Shown here: in pieces, positions 1 to 5,884 of the stretch
How the letters are laid out: every line of letters starts with the position of its first letter
How positions within the stretch are numbered: the stretch's first letter is position 1
Source of the DNA: DATDRQ01 sp035291645
GTDB lineage: Bacteria; Chloroflexota; Anaerolineae; Anaerolineales; UBA4823
DNA length: 7,290 nt
Direction: 5' to 3'
Assembly: GCA_035291645.1 (NCBI GenBank)
Contig: DATDRQ010000090.1
Location: 1-7,290 of the forward strand
Notes under the pieces: model-generated
Seen by the model: only the letters and a program-made list of their open reading frames with translations
What the model was told of the DNA's origin: nothing
Database searches by the model: none
Made by a program: the position numbers and the translations under genes

Positions 1-344
1 GATGGGATACCCCGCACGATCTGGACGTACAGGGTGGCGATATTGCGGATCAGGGCGTTGCGCGACATCTGCCCGAAGGCTGTCAGCAGACCGATGATCA
101 TCGACAGGATAAAAGCCGAGATCGTGATGGTGATCGTCAGCCGGATGCCGATATACAGCGTCAGTAAGATATCTTGATAGGTCTGGTTGGTGGCGAAGTT
201 ATATATTAGGAATACAGCCATCAACAAGATGAACAATACCCACCATGGAAATTCTGACAGCCGCTGCGAGACCCGCGCCTGGACGAGCGGGGGAGTTTTT
301 TGGAGTGTAGTTGGCGTGGAGGAGCTGGTGGAAGAGGTGGTCAT
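1..344 (-). CDS. Polar amino acid ABC transporter permease, N-terminal part (gene runs off the left edge)
   Basis: This is the membrane subunit of an amino acid importer of the His/Glu/Gln/Arg/opine class (HisM/GlnP-like). It would form the channel with an ATPase and a periplasmic or lipid-anchored binding protein encoded outside the window. The 114 visible residues start with a Ser/Thr-rich cytoplasmic tail (1-13). A first membrane helix follows at about 34-50 (WWVLFILLMAVFLIYNF) and a second at about 58-90, in the family's TLxxGxxLTxxI region. The segment MSRN..IRNIATLYVQIVRGIP (93-114) matches the family signature that usually reads RGTP just before the third helix. The EAA loop lies beyond the window. 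The start ATG (344-342) is well placed: the same frame meets a stop at 371-369 with no other ATG between. The Shine-Dalgarno sequence is weak. The subfamily is clear; the substrate cannot be told. Confidence 0.9.
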   Translation of the reverse strand, partial: MTTSSTSSSTPTTLQKTPPLVQARVSQRLSEFPWWVLFILLMAVFLIYNFATNQTYQDILLTLYIGIRLTITITISAFILSMIIGLLTAFGQMSRNALIRNIATLYVQIVRGIP

Positions 345-394
345 CGAATCTTGGGTCGGTCGATGGCTCTAGGTCGGCACTTGTATGTTGAATA

Positions 395-423
395 ATCATA
401 ACAAGAAAACCCTCTTGAGGCAA
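395..423 (-). promoter_or_regulatory. Candidate sigma-70 type promoter for the amino acid permease
   Basis: On the minus strand a -35-like TTGCCT (423-418) and a -10-like TATGAT (400-395) are separated by exactly 17 bases. They match the consensus hexamers at 4/6 and 5/6 positions. Transcription would start near 388, giving a leader of roughly 44 bases before the permease ATG at 344. The -35 box overlaps one of the candidate plus-strand promoters for folC. It also overlaps the small imperfect palindrome CCTCTTGAGG (411-420), which could be an operator. Seen in sequence; function inferred. Confidence 0.45.
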
Positions 424-442
424 GTAATCGCCCGGTTATTAT
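415..442 (+). promoter_or_regulatory. Candidate distal promoter for folC-lon
   Basis: TTGAGG (415-420) and TATTAT (437-442), with a 16-base spacer, resemble -35 and -10 boxes (4/6 and 5/6 matches). Transcription would begin near 449, leaving a leader of about 60 bases before the folC ATG at 511. This is an alternative or an addition to the proximal promoter at 473-501. It overlaps the -35 box of the divergent permease promoter, so both could not easily be occupied by polymerase at once. Confidence 0.3.
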
Positions 443-472
443 GCCTATCCATATTAACGCGGAATGAGACTC

Positions 473-501
473 TTGCATCTGCGTCTCCCCAAGGGTACAA
501 T
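473..501 (+). promoter_or_regulatory. folC: Candidate proximal promoter for folC, predicted to give a leaderless mRNA
   Basis: TTGCAT (473-478, 3/6 match to -35) and TACAAT (496-501, 5/6 match to -10) are 17 bases apart. The -10 box ends nine bases before the folC ATG, so a normal start point (about seven bases downstream) would fall at 508-511, at or just before the start codon. No Shine-Dalgarno sequence lies in the usual position: the nearest purine run, AAGGG at 491-495, is 15 bases away. This agrees with leaderless translation. Confidence 0.45.
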
Positions 502-510
502 GCCTGCCAT

Positions 511-1914
511 ATGGAATCCCAGGATGCGTACCAACAAGCATTGGATTATCTGTATAGTTTCGTCGATTTCAGCTTGCAGCGAACCAACCGGTATTCTGCG
601 GATAAATTCGATCTGGGGCGCATGGTTGCGTTAATGCGTGACCTGGGGAAGCCGGAGCTGGATTACCCGGTCATCCACGTGGCTGGGACAAAGGGAAAGG
701 GGTCGGTTGCCTCATTCTGCGCCAGCGCGCTGCGTGCGGCTGGCTATTCAACGGGTCTTTACACCTCACCGCACCTGCAGGATTACGTCGAGCGCATCCA
801 GGTAGACGGGCAGTCGATGCCGTATGCGGACCTGGTGGCGTTGGTAGACGAAATCAAGCCCATCGTCGAAGCGATCCCGGAGTTGACCACCTTCGAAATC
901 ACGACTGCTCTGGCTCTTCTCTATTTCAAGCGGCGCAATGTCGGGGCGGCGGTGATCGAAGTCGGCCTGGGGGGACGCCTGGACGCCACCAATGTTTGCC
1001 ATCCGAGCGTTTCCGTGATCACCTCCATCTCTTACGATCACACCTACCTGCTTGGGGAGACCCTGGCAGAGATTGCTGGAGAGAAAGCCGGTATTATCAA
1101 ACCGGGCATCCCGGTCGTGCTGGCTCCACAGAAAGATGAAGCCCGGCTGGTCGTCGAGCGGATCGCAGCCGAGCGCGGCGCACCGCTGACCCAGATCGGA
1201 AAAGACTATTTCTATGCGCCGGTGGCGCGTTCCCTGGAGAACCAGACGCTGTTTGTCTGGCGCGCCTCCGAGCAATGGCAGCTGGATGCGTATATCGAAT
1301 CCGGCGGCTTGTTGGAATGGGAGCCGGTCAGGCTGACTATCCCCCTGCTTGGCTACCACCAGGTGGAGAACGCCGCCACTGCTTACGTGGCGCTGCAAGT
1401 GGGGCGCCAGGCCGGCTTGCTGATCGGAGAGAGCCCCATCCGCCAGGGATTCGCCAGCGTCGAATGGCCCGGGCGGTTCGAGATCCTGAGGCGCTACCCC
1501 CCCTTGGTGATCGACTCGGCGCATAACCGTGATTCGGCTCTAAAACTGCGCCTGGCGCTGGATGATTACTTCCCGGGTTACCCCATCATCATGGTCTATG
1601 GCGCTTCCGAAGACAAGGATATTCATGGCATGTTCGCCGAACTGCTGCCACGCGTGAGCCGGGTGGTGGCGACCAGGTCGATCCACCCACGCGCGGCTGA
1701 ACCGGAGAAGTTGGTGGAACTTGCGCACCAGTTCGGTGTGCCGGCCCGGGCAGTCAACGATGTAAAAGACGCCCTCGAAGAGGCGCTCTGGCTGGCGGAG
1801 GGCGAAGCGGTGGTGCTGGTAACCGGCAGCATTTTTGTCGCGGCTGGAGCCCGGCAGGCGTGGGCCGCCATGAAGGACGAAAAAGGGTTACAATTGTTCC
1901 GAGACAAAACATGA
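511..1914 (+). CDS. folC: Folylpolyglutamate synthase / dihydrofolate synthase
   Basis: FolC is a cytoplasmic Mur-ligase-family enzyme. It uses ATP to add glutamate to dihydropteroate (making dihydrofolate) and/or to reduced folates (polyglutamylation). The 467-residue product carries the family signatures in order: P-loop AGTKGKGS (58-65), TSPHL (85-89), EVGLGGRLDATN (150-161), SYDH (174-177), EKAGIIKPG (191-199, whose lysine is the likely carbamylated residue), HQVENA (283-288), EWPGRFE (318-324), DSAHN (335-339) and VTGSIF (437-442). The frame is open back to an ATG at 385, but those extra 42 codons have no family resemblance and span the promoter boxes. The ATG at 511 puts the P-loop at the usual distance from the N-terminus. 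The stop overlaps the lon start (ATGA). Whether it does one or both reactions cannot be read from sequence alone. Confidence 0.97.
   Translation: MESQDAYQQALDYLYSFVDFSLQRTNRYSADKFDLGRMVALMRDLGKPELDYPVIHVAGTKGKGSVASFCASALRAAGYSTGLYTSPHLQDYVERIQVDGQSMPYADLVALVDEIKPIVEAIPELTTFEITTALALLYFKRRNVGAAVIEVGLGGRLDATNVCHPSVSVITSISYDHTYLLGETLAEIAGEKAGIIKPGIPVVLAPQKDEARLVVERIAAERGAPLTQIGKDYFYAPVARSLENQTLFVWRASEQWQLDAYIESGGLLEWEPVRLTIPLLGYHQVENAATAYVALQVGRQAGLLIGESPIRQGFASVEWPGRFEILRRYPPLVIDSAHNRDSALKLRLALDDYFPGYPIIMVYGASEDKDIHGMFAELLPRVSRVVATRSIHPRAAEPEKLVELAHQFGVPARAVNDVKDALEEALWLAEGEAVVLVTGSIFVAAGARQAWAAMKDEKGLQLFRDKT
1884..1894 (+). promoter_or_regulatory. lon: Possible -10 element for lon inside the end of folC
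   Basis: AAGGGTTACAAT (1883-1894) closely repeats AAGGGTACAAT (491-501) found before folC. Its TACAAT (1889-1894) ends 16 bases before the lon ATG, so a transcript from it would have a leader of only about ten bases. No convincing -35 box is present 16-18 bases upstream. This is a weak candidate for a secondary lon promoter, and part of it necessarily encodes the FolC C-terminus. Confidence 0.25.
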
Positions 1915-4436
1915 AGAATAATGACTGGTTGTTAAGGGATGACGAAGACGAGTTCGGCGAGGCTCTGCACCGTCGGACAGAGGAACTGTACAGCGTTCAG
2001 GATGCCCTGCCGGACGCCGATGGGTTTATCGAATGCCCGGTGCTCCCCCTGCGTGACCTGGTGGTGTTTCCACGCATGGTTTCGCCGATTTTTGTCGGGC
2101 GCGAAAGCTCCCTGCTGGCGATCGAGGAAGCCCAACTGGATGAGCAGACGATGATCGCGCTAATCCAGCGCGATCCAGACCTGGACGACCCAGCCCCCGA
2201 TTCGTTTTATCCGATCGGCGTCGAGATCGCCGTCGGGCGGCTGCTCAGCATGCCGGATGGGTCGAGTTCGGCGCTGGTGCAGGGGCGGCGCCGGCTGGAG
2301 ATTATCGAGTTTACCCAGGAAGAACCCTTCCTGATAGCCCGCGCCCGGCGCATCTTCGAACCCACCGAGGTGGACCGGCAGATGGACGCCACCATGCGCA
2401 CCGCGCTGGACCTTTTCCAGCGCTGCGTGCAGCTGGATCGAAGTCTCCCGGAAGAGGCTTACCTGTACGCATTGAATATTGAGGAACCGGGCTGGCTGGC
2501 GGATATGATCGTCACCGCGATCGCGCCACCGCTCGAGCAGCGCCAGGAAGTCCTGATGGTGCTCGAACCATTGGAGCGGCTTAAGCGAGTGGTCCAGATC
2601 CTGGCCCAGGAAGCAGACGTGCTGGAACTGGAAGACGAAATCCACACGCGCGCCCAGGGCGAGGTCGATCGCTCGCAGCGGGAATTCTACCTGCGGGAAC
2701 AGATGAAGGTCATCCAGACCGAGCTTGGGGAGGGGGATACCTGGTCGCGGGAGGTCCTGGAGCTGCGCAGCCGGATCGAGGGGATCAGCCTGCCAGAGGA
2801 AGCTCAGGTCCGGGCGCTGAAAGAGGTTGATCGCCTGGCCCAGATGCCGGCCATGTCTCCCGAAGTCGGCATCGTGCGCACCTATATCGATTGGATCATC
2901 GAACTGCCCTGGATTTCGGCGACCACGGATGACCTGGACGTACGCCATGCCAGCAAGATCCTGGAGCAGTACCATTACGGGCTGCCGCGCATCAAGGACC
3001 GCATCCTGGAGTTCATTGCGGTGCGCAGCCTGCGCCCAAAACGCGATCGCCAGCCGATCTTGTGCTTCGTAGGCCCGCCGGGAACCGGAAAAACGTCGCT
3101 CGGCAAGTCGATCAGCGAAGCCCTCGGGCGGAAATTCGTGCGTCTCTCGTTAGGCGGGGTACGGGATGAGGCCGAGATCCGCGGACACCGGCGCACCTAC
3201 ATCGGCGCTCTGCCGGGGCGCATCCTGCAGACGATGCGCCGGGCAGGCACCGCCAACCCGCTGTTCATGCTGGACGAGGTCGACAAGCTGGGGCAGGATT
3301 TCCGCGGCGACCCGGCCGCAGCCCTGCTCGAGGTGCTCGATCCGGAACAAAACCACGCCTTCTCCGACCACTACCTGGAACTGCCTTTCGATCTCTCCAA
3401 GGTGATGTTCATCACCACCGCCAACACTATGGGCACGATCCCGCCAGCCTTGTTGGACCGCATGGAAGTGATCGAGTTTCCCGGTTACATCGAGGAGGAG
3501 AAAATCCAGATCGCCAATCGTTTCCTGATCCCCCGCCAGCTGGAAGAGAACGGTCTGGAAAAAGGTGAGCTGGACATCTCGGAACAAACACTCCAGCGGT
3601 TAATCCGGGAATACACTTACGAAGCAGGGGTGCGCAACCTGGAACGAGAGATCGGGCGCATCTGCCGAAAGGTTGCCCGCCAGAAAGCGGAGGGCAAACG
3701 CTACCCGAGCCAGATCCTGCCCTCCGCAATCGAGCGCTTCCTGGGCCCGCCGCAGTTCTTTAACCTGGAAGCCGAGCGCCAGGACGAAGTGGGGGTGGCT
3801 ACCGCCCTGGCCTGGACCGAAAACGGCGGCGAGATCATGCCGGTCGAAGTCCTGCTGGTGGAAGGGAAGGGTAACCTGCAGATCACCGGTCAGATCGGAA
3901 ACGTCATGCAGGAGTCTGCGCAGGCTGGCCTGTCCTACCTGAAGTCTCGCAGCCGGCAATTGGCTGTCCAGCCCGAGCTGTTCGACGAAGCCGACATACA
4001 CATCCATATCCCGGAAGGCGCCATTCCAAAGGACGGCCCAAGCGCCGGGATCACCATCGCCACCGCCCTGATTTCTGCCTTCACCGGGCGAGACGTGCAC
4101 CGGGAGGTGGGCATGACCGGTGAGATCACCCTGCGCGGGCGGGTGCTGCCGGTTGGTGGAGTGCGCGAAAAGGTGTTGGCGGCTTACCGCTCTGGGTTAA
4201 AGACCATTATCCTGCCGCGTCGCAACCAGAAAGACCTGGTGGACGTACCCAAGCGGGCGCGGGAAGACCTGCACATCGTTCTTGTCGATCATATGGATCA
4301 GGTCCTGGAGATCGCCTTGTGCGAGCCGCGCCCGAGCAAGCGGACGCGCGCCAGGCGGGTACCCGGCACCCAGAAAAGCCGCGCTGAGACCGCCATAGTC
4401 CCTGGTGAAATCCCGCCCATCCAGCCGGGCGCGTGA
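1911..4436 (+). CDS. lon: ATP-dependent protease Lon (LonA type)
   Basis: Lon is a cytoplasmic hexameric AAA+ serine protease that unfolds and degrades damaged and regulatory proteins. The 841-residue product has an acidic leader (1-40), the LON substrate-binding domain (from PVLPLRDLVVFP at 43-54 to about 235) and a helical linker (about 240-330). The AAA+ module has Walker A GPPGTGKTS (388-396), Walker B FMLDEVDK (452-459), TTAN (502-505) and sensor-2-like EAGVRNLER (571-579). In the protease domain the nucleophile is S711 in PKDGPSAG (706-713) and the partner lysine is K754. The 43-residue spacing equals that of E. coli S679/K722. It is longer than E. coli Lon (784) because of the N-terminal leader and a Lys/Arg/Pro-rich tail (804-841). 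The ATG at 1911 is chosen for its ATGA overlap with folC, suggesting translational coupling; an ATG at 1860 would add 17 unrelated residues. I see no Shine-Dalgarno sequence and no CIRCE or HrcA-type repeat upstream. Confidence 0.98.
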   Translation: MKNNDWLLRDDEDEFGEALHRRTEELYSVQDALPDADGFIECPVLPLRDLVVFPRMVSPIFVGRESSLLAIEEAQLDEQTMIALIQRDPDLDDPAPDSFYPIGVEIAVGRLLSMPDGSSSALVQGRRRLEIIEFTQEEPFLIARARRIFEPTEVDRQMDATMRTALDLFQRCVQLDRSLPEEAYLYALNIEEPGWLADMIVTAIAPPLEQRQEVLMVLEPLERLKRVVQILAQEADVLELEDEIHTRAQGEVDRSQREFYLREQMKVIQTELGEGDTWSREVLELRSRIEGISLPEEAQVRALKEVDRLAQMPAMSPEVGIVRTYIDWIIELPWISATTDDLDVRHASKILEQYHYGLPRIKDRILEFIAVRSLRPKRDRQPILCFVGPPGTGKTSLGKSISEALGRKFVRLSLGGVRDEAEIRGHRRTYIGALPGRILQTMRRAGTANPLFMLDEVDKLGQDFRGDPAAALLEVLDPEQNHAFSDHYLELPFDLSKVMFITTANTMGTIPPALLDRMEVIEFPGYIEEEKIQIANRFLIPRQLEENGLEKGELDISEQTLQRLIREYTYEAGVRNLEREIGRICRKVARQKAEGKRYPSQILPSAIERFLGPPQFFNLEAERQDEVGVATALAWTENGGEIMPVEVLLVEGKGNLQITGQIGNVMQESAQAGLSYLKSRSRQLAVQPELFDEADIHIHIPEGAIPKDGPSAGITIATALISAFTGRDVHREVGMTGEITLRGRVLPVGGVREKVLAAYRSGLKTIILPRRNQKDLVDVPKRAREDLHIVLVDHMDQVLEIALCEPRPSKRTRARRVPGTQKSRAETAIVPGEIPPIQPGA

Positions 4437-4455
4437 GGCGAATTGACCTGCACGC

Positions 4456-4495
4456 CTGGCTTCCTGTCGGGATGGAGCCAGAACCAGAGTGGTTC
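4456..4495. terminator. Two adjacent hairpins in the convergent gap, possible bidirectional terminator
   Basis: The 87-base gap between the lon stop and the stop of the opposing dehydrogenase contains two inverted repeats. The first pairs CTGGCT(T)CC (4456-4464) with GGAGCCAG (4474-4481), with one bulged T and a nine-base loop. The second is a perfect six-base-pair stem, GAACCA (4481-4486) with TGGTTC (4490-4495), around a GAG loop. They share base 4481, so they could be alternative rather than simultaneous. Neither side has a proper U-tract, so this is not a classical intrinsic terminator; the case rests mainly on its position between converging genes. Confidence 0.35.
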
Positions 4496-4523
4496 CCCCG
4501 AAGTTCTTTGGGCTTGGTGCTGT

Positions 4524-5780
4524 CTACCCCTCATTGACGATTACTTTATAGACTTTTCCACCCGCCCGGTCCAGGATGTAAAGCGCCCCATCCGGCCCCT
4601 CGCCGAAGCTTGAGATGAAGTAGCCGGTATCTTTGAGTTCCTGGTTCGCCCAGTCGTTCCCCGCTCGGATTAAACCCCAGATCTTACCGCTGCAGAAGTC
4701 CGCGTACAGGTAAATACCCTGGAGAGACGGGTATTCACTGCCGCGGTAGACGAACCCGCCGGTAACCGAACAATTGCCGGAAATGTGCGGGTACACTTCT
4801 ACGGGTGGGGTCATTCCGGTGTCATCGCAGGGCGGGCCTGGGTAACAGGCCTCTCCTTCCAGGATATTCCAGCCGTAGTTCTCTCCGCCTGGGCTGCTGG
4901 CAGGCTGGAAATCGACCTCCTCCCATTTCTGCTGCCCTACATCCCCGATATAGAGGTCGTCAGTTTGACTATCGAAGGAAAATCGCCAGGGATTGCGCAG
5001 CCCCAAGGCCCAGATCTCCTCCCGGTAGCCGGCCTCACCGACGAATGGGTTATCCGGCGGAATGGTATAACGGGGCCTCACCGGTACACCTGGATCCTGC
5101 TGTTTCACCAGGGGGAGATAAGCCAGGAAATCACCGTTCACCGGCGCCTGATCACCCTCGACGTCGATCCTGAGCAGTTTGCCGAGCAGCGAGCCGGGGT
5201 TCTGGGCATTGCCCTGCGGATCGCCGCCCCCGCCGCCATCCCCCGTCCCGATGTAAAGGTATCCATCCGGACCAAAGACCAGCTGGCCTCCGTTGTGGTT
5301 GGAGTGGTCCGGATGTTCGAAAACGATAATCAACTCTTCACTCGCCGGGTTCGCCTGGTTTGGATTGGAACCGAGCGAGAAGCGGGAGACCTGGTTGTCC
5401 CCGTCACGGTTGGTGTAATAAACGTAGAAGGCTTCGTTCCCGGAGGCGAAGCCGGGAGGGAAGGCCATACTCAGCAAGCCTTCTTCGCCCCCGCCACCCG
5501 AGTCTGGAGAATGCACTCGTTTCGAGATGTCCAGGAAAGTATTTTGGACCGATCCGTTCTTAACGATCTGGATCCGCCCAGACTGCTCGACGACGAACAA
5601 GCGGCCACTGGCATCGCCGGCGTGAGTCAGGTGCACCGGCTGATCCAGCCCCCCGGCTTCCTCGACCAGGTCGATCGTGGGCCAGGCGTCAGGGGAGGCG
5701 ATCGCGGAGGACCTGGCCGGGGAAACCAGCCCTGAGACTACCATCAGAATACCGAGAACGAAGATGGTTGAGATTTTCAT
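4524..5780 (-). CDS. Secreted PQQ-dependent sugar (glucose/sorbosone-type) dehydrogenase
   Basis: This belongs to the soluble glucose dehydrogenase / YliI-like six-bladed beta-propeller family (COG2133), whose members oxidise aldose sugars outside the cytoplasm using PQQ and calcium. The 418-residue product has a signal peptide (K2, hydrophobic core 5-20, cleavage probably near 25-29). Family motifs follow: RLFVVEQSGRI (60-70), EEGLLSMAFPP (99-109), NHNGGQLVFGPDGYLYIGTGDGG (161-183) with H162 as the likely catalytic base, GKLLRIDV (200-207), GLRNPWRFSFD (260-270), YIGDVGQQ.WEEVD (277-290), GENYGW (299-304) and FGEGPDGALYILD (392-404). Four cysteines (312, 318, 337, 363) could form disulfides. 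A stretch at about 209-237 containing YLPLV appears to be an insertion. The substrate and true PQQ dependence cannot be told, since many homologues are uncharacterised. It lies 104 bases downstream of mltG on the same strand. Confidence 0.92.
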   Translation of the reverse strand: MKISTIFVLGILMVVSGLVSPARSSAIASPDAWPTIDLVEEAGGLDQPVHLTHAGDASGRLFVVEQSGRIQIVKNGSVQNTFLDISKRVHSPDSGGGGEEGLLSMAFPPGFASGNEAFYVYYTNRDGDNQVSRFSLGSNPNQANPASEELIIVFEHPDHSNHNGGQLVFGPDGYLYIGTGDGGGGGDPQGNAQNPGSLLGKLLRIDVEGDQAPVNGDFLAYLPLVKQQDPGVPVRPRYTIPPDNPFVGEAGYREEIWALGLRNPWRFSFDSQTDDLYIGDVGQQKWEEVDFQPASSPGGENYGWNILEGEACYPGPPCDDTGMTPPVEVYPHISGNCSVTGGFVYRGSEYPSLQGIYLYADFCSGKIWGLIRAGNDWANQELKDTGYFISSFGEGPDGALYILDRAGGKVYKVIVNEG

Positions 5781-5884
5781 TACGTTTCCTCCTTATTCCC
5801 CATGATAATCGATGGCGGGTTATAGATAAAGGGGAAAACAGTACCGTGGGTGGGCAGCAATGTCGTTACAAGCTAGGGGAATTC
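5781..5884. other. Gap between mltG and the sugar dehydrogenase
   Basis: Apart from the Shine-Dalgarno sequence, this 104-base stretch is more AT-rich than its surroundings, with TTTATCTATAAC on the minus strand at about 5821-5832. TATAAC could be a -10 box (5/6), but no acceptable -35 lies 16-18 bases upstream. No hairpin with a U-tract follows mltG, so read-through from mltG into the dehydrogenase is possible. No gene is seen here. Confidence 0.4.
5788..5793 (-). promoter_or_regulatory. Strong Shine-Dalgarno sequence of the sugar dehydrogenase gene
   Basis: On the minus strand AGGAGG (within AAGGAGG) lies seven bases before the ATG at 5780-5778. This perfect, ideally spaced site fixes the start codon. 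It contrasts with folC and lon, which have no recognisable Shine-Dalgarno sequence. So at least two modes of translation initiation are likely used in this window. Confidence 0.85.

Noticed and set aside
187..372. Small plus-strand frame of 61 codons opposite the permease start
   Set aside because: It overlaps antisense to the permease N-terminus, whose membrane helices and RGIP motif are unmistakable.
385..510. In-frame 42-codon N-terminal extension of FolC starting at ATG 385
   Set aside because: It shows no resemblance to FolC, spans two candidate promoters on the plus strand and the divergent one, and has no Shine-Dalgarno sequence; the start at 511 gives the normal N-terminus.
766..1524. 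Minus-strand open frame of 252 codons opposite folC
   Set aside because: It is antisense to a well-supported gene and its translation has no coherent domain.
2160..2975. Minus-strand open frame of 271 codons opposite lon
   Set aside because: It is a shadow of the Lon reading frame, with no family resemblance and no ribosome binding site.
4785..5735. Plus-strand open frame of 316 codons opposite the sugar dehydrogenase
   Set aside because: It lies wholly antisense to a gene with clear family motifs, has no recognisable domain, and long antisense frames are expected in GC-rich coding DNA.
5821..5832. TTTATCTATAAC (minus strand) as a promoter for the sugar dehydrogenase
   Set aside because: TATAAC is a fair -10 match, but no -35-like sequence stands 16-18 bases upstream, so it is not listed as a promoter.
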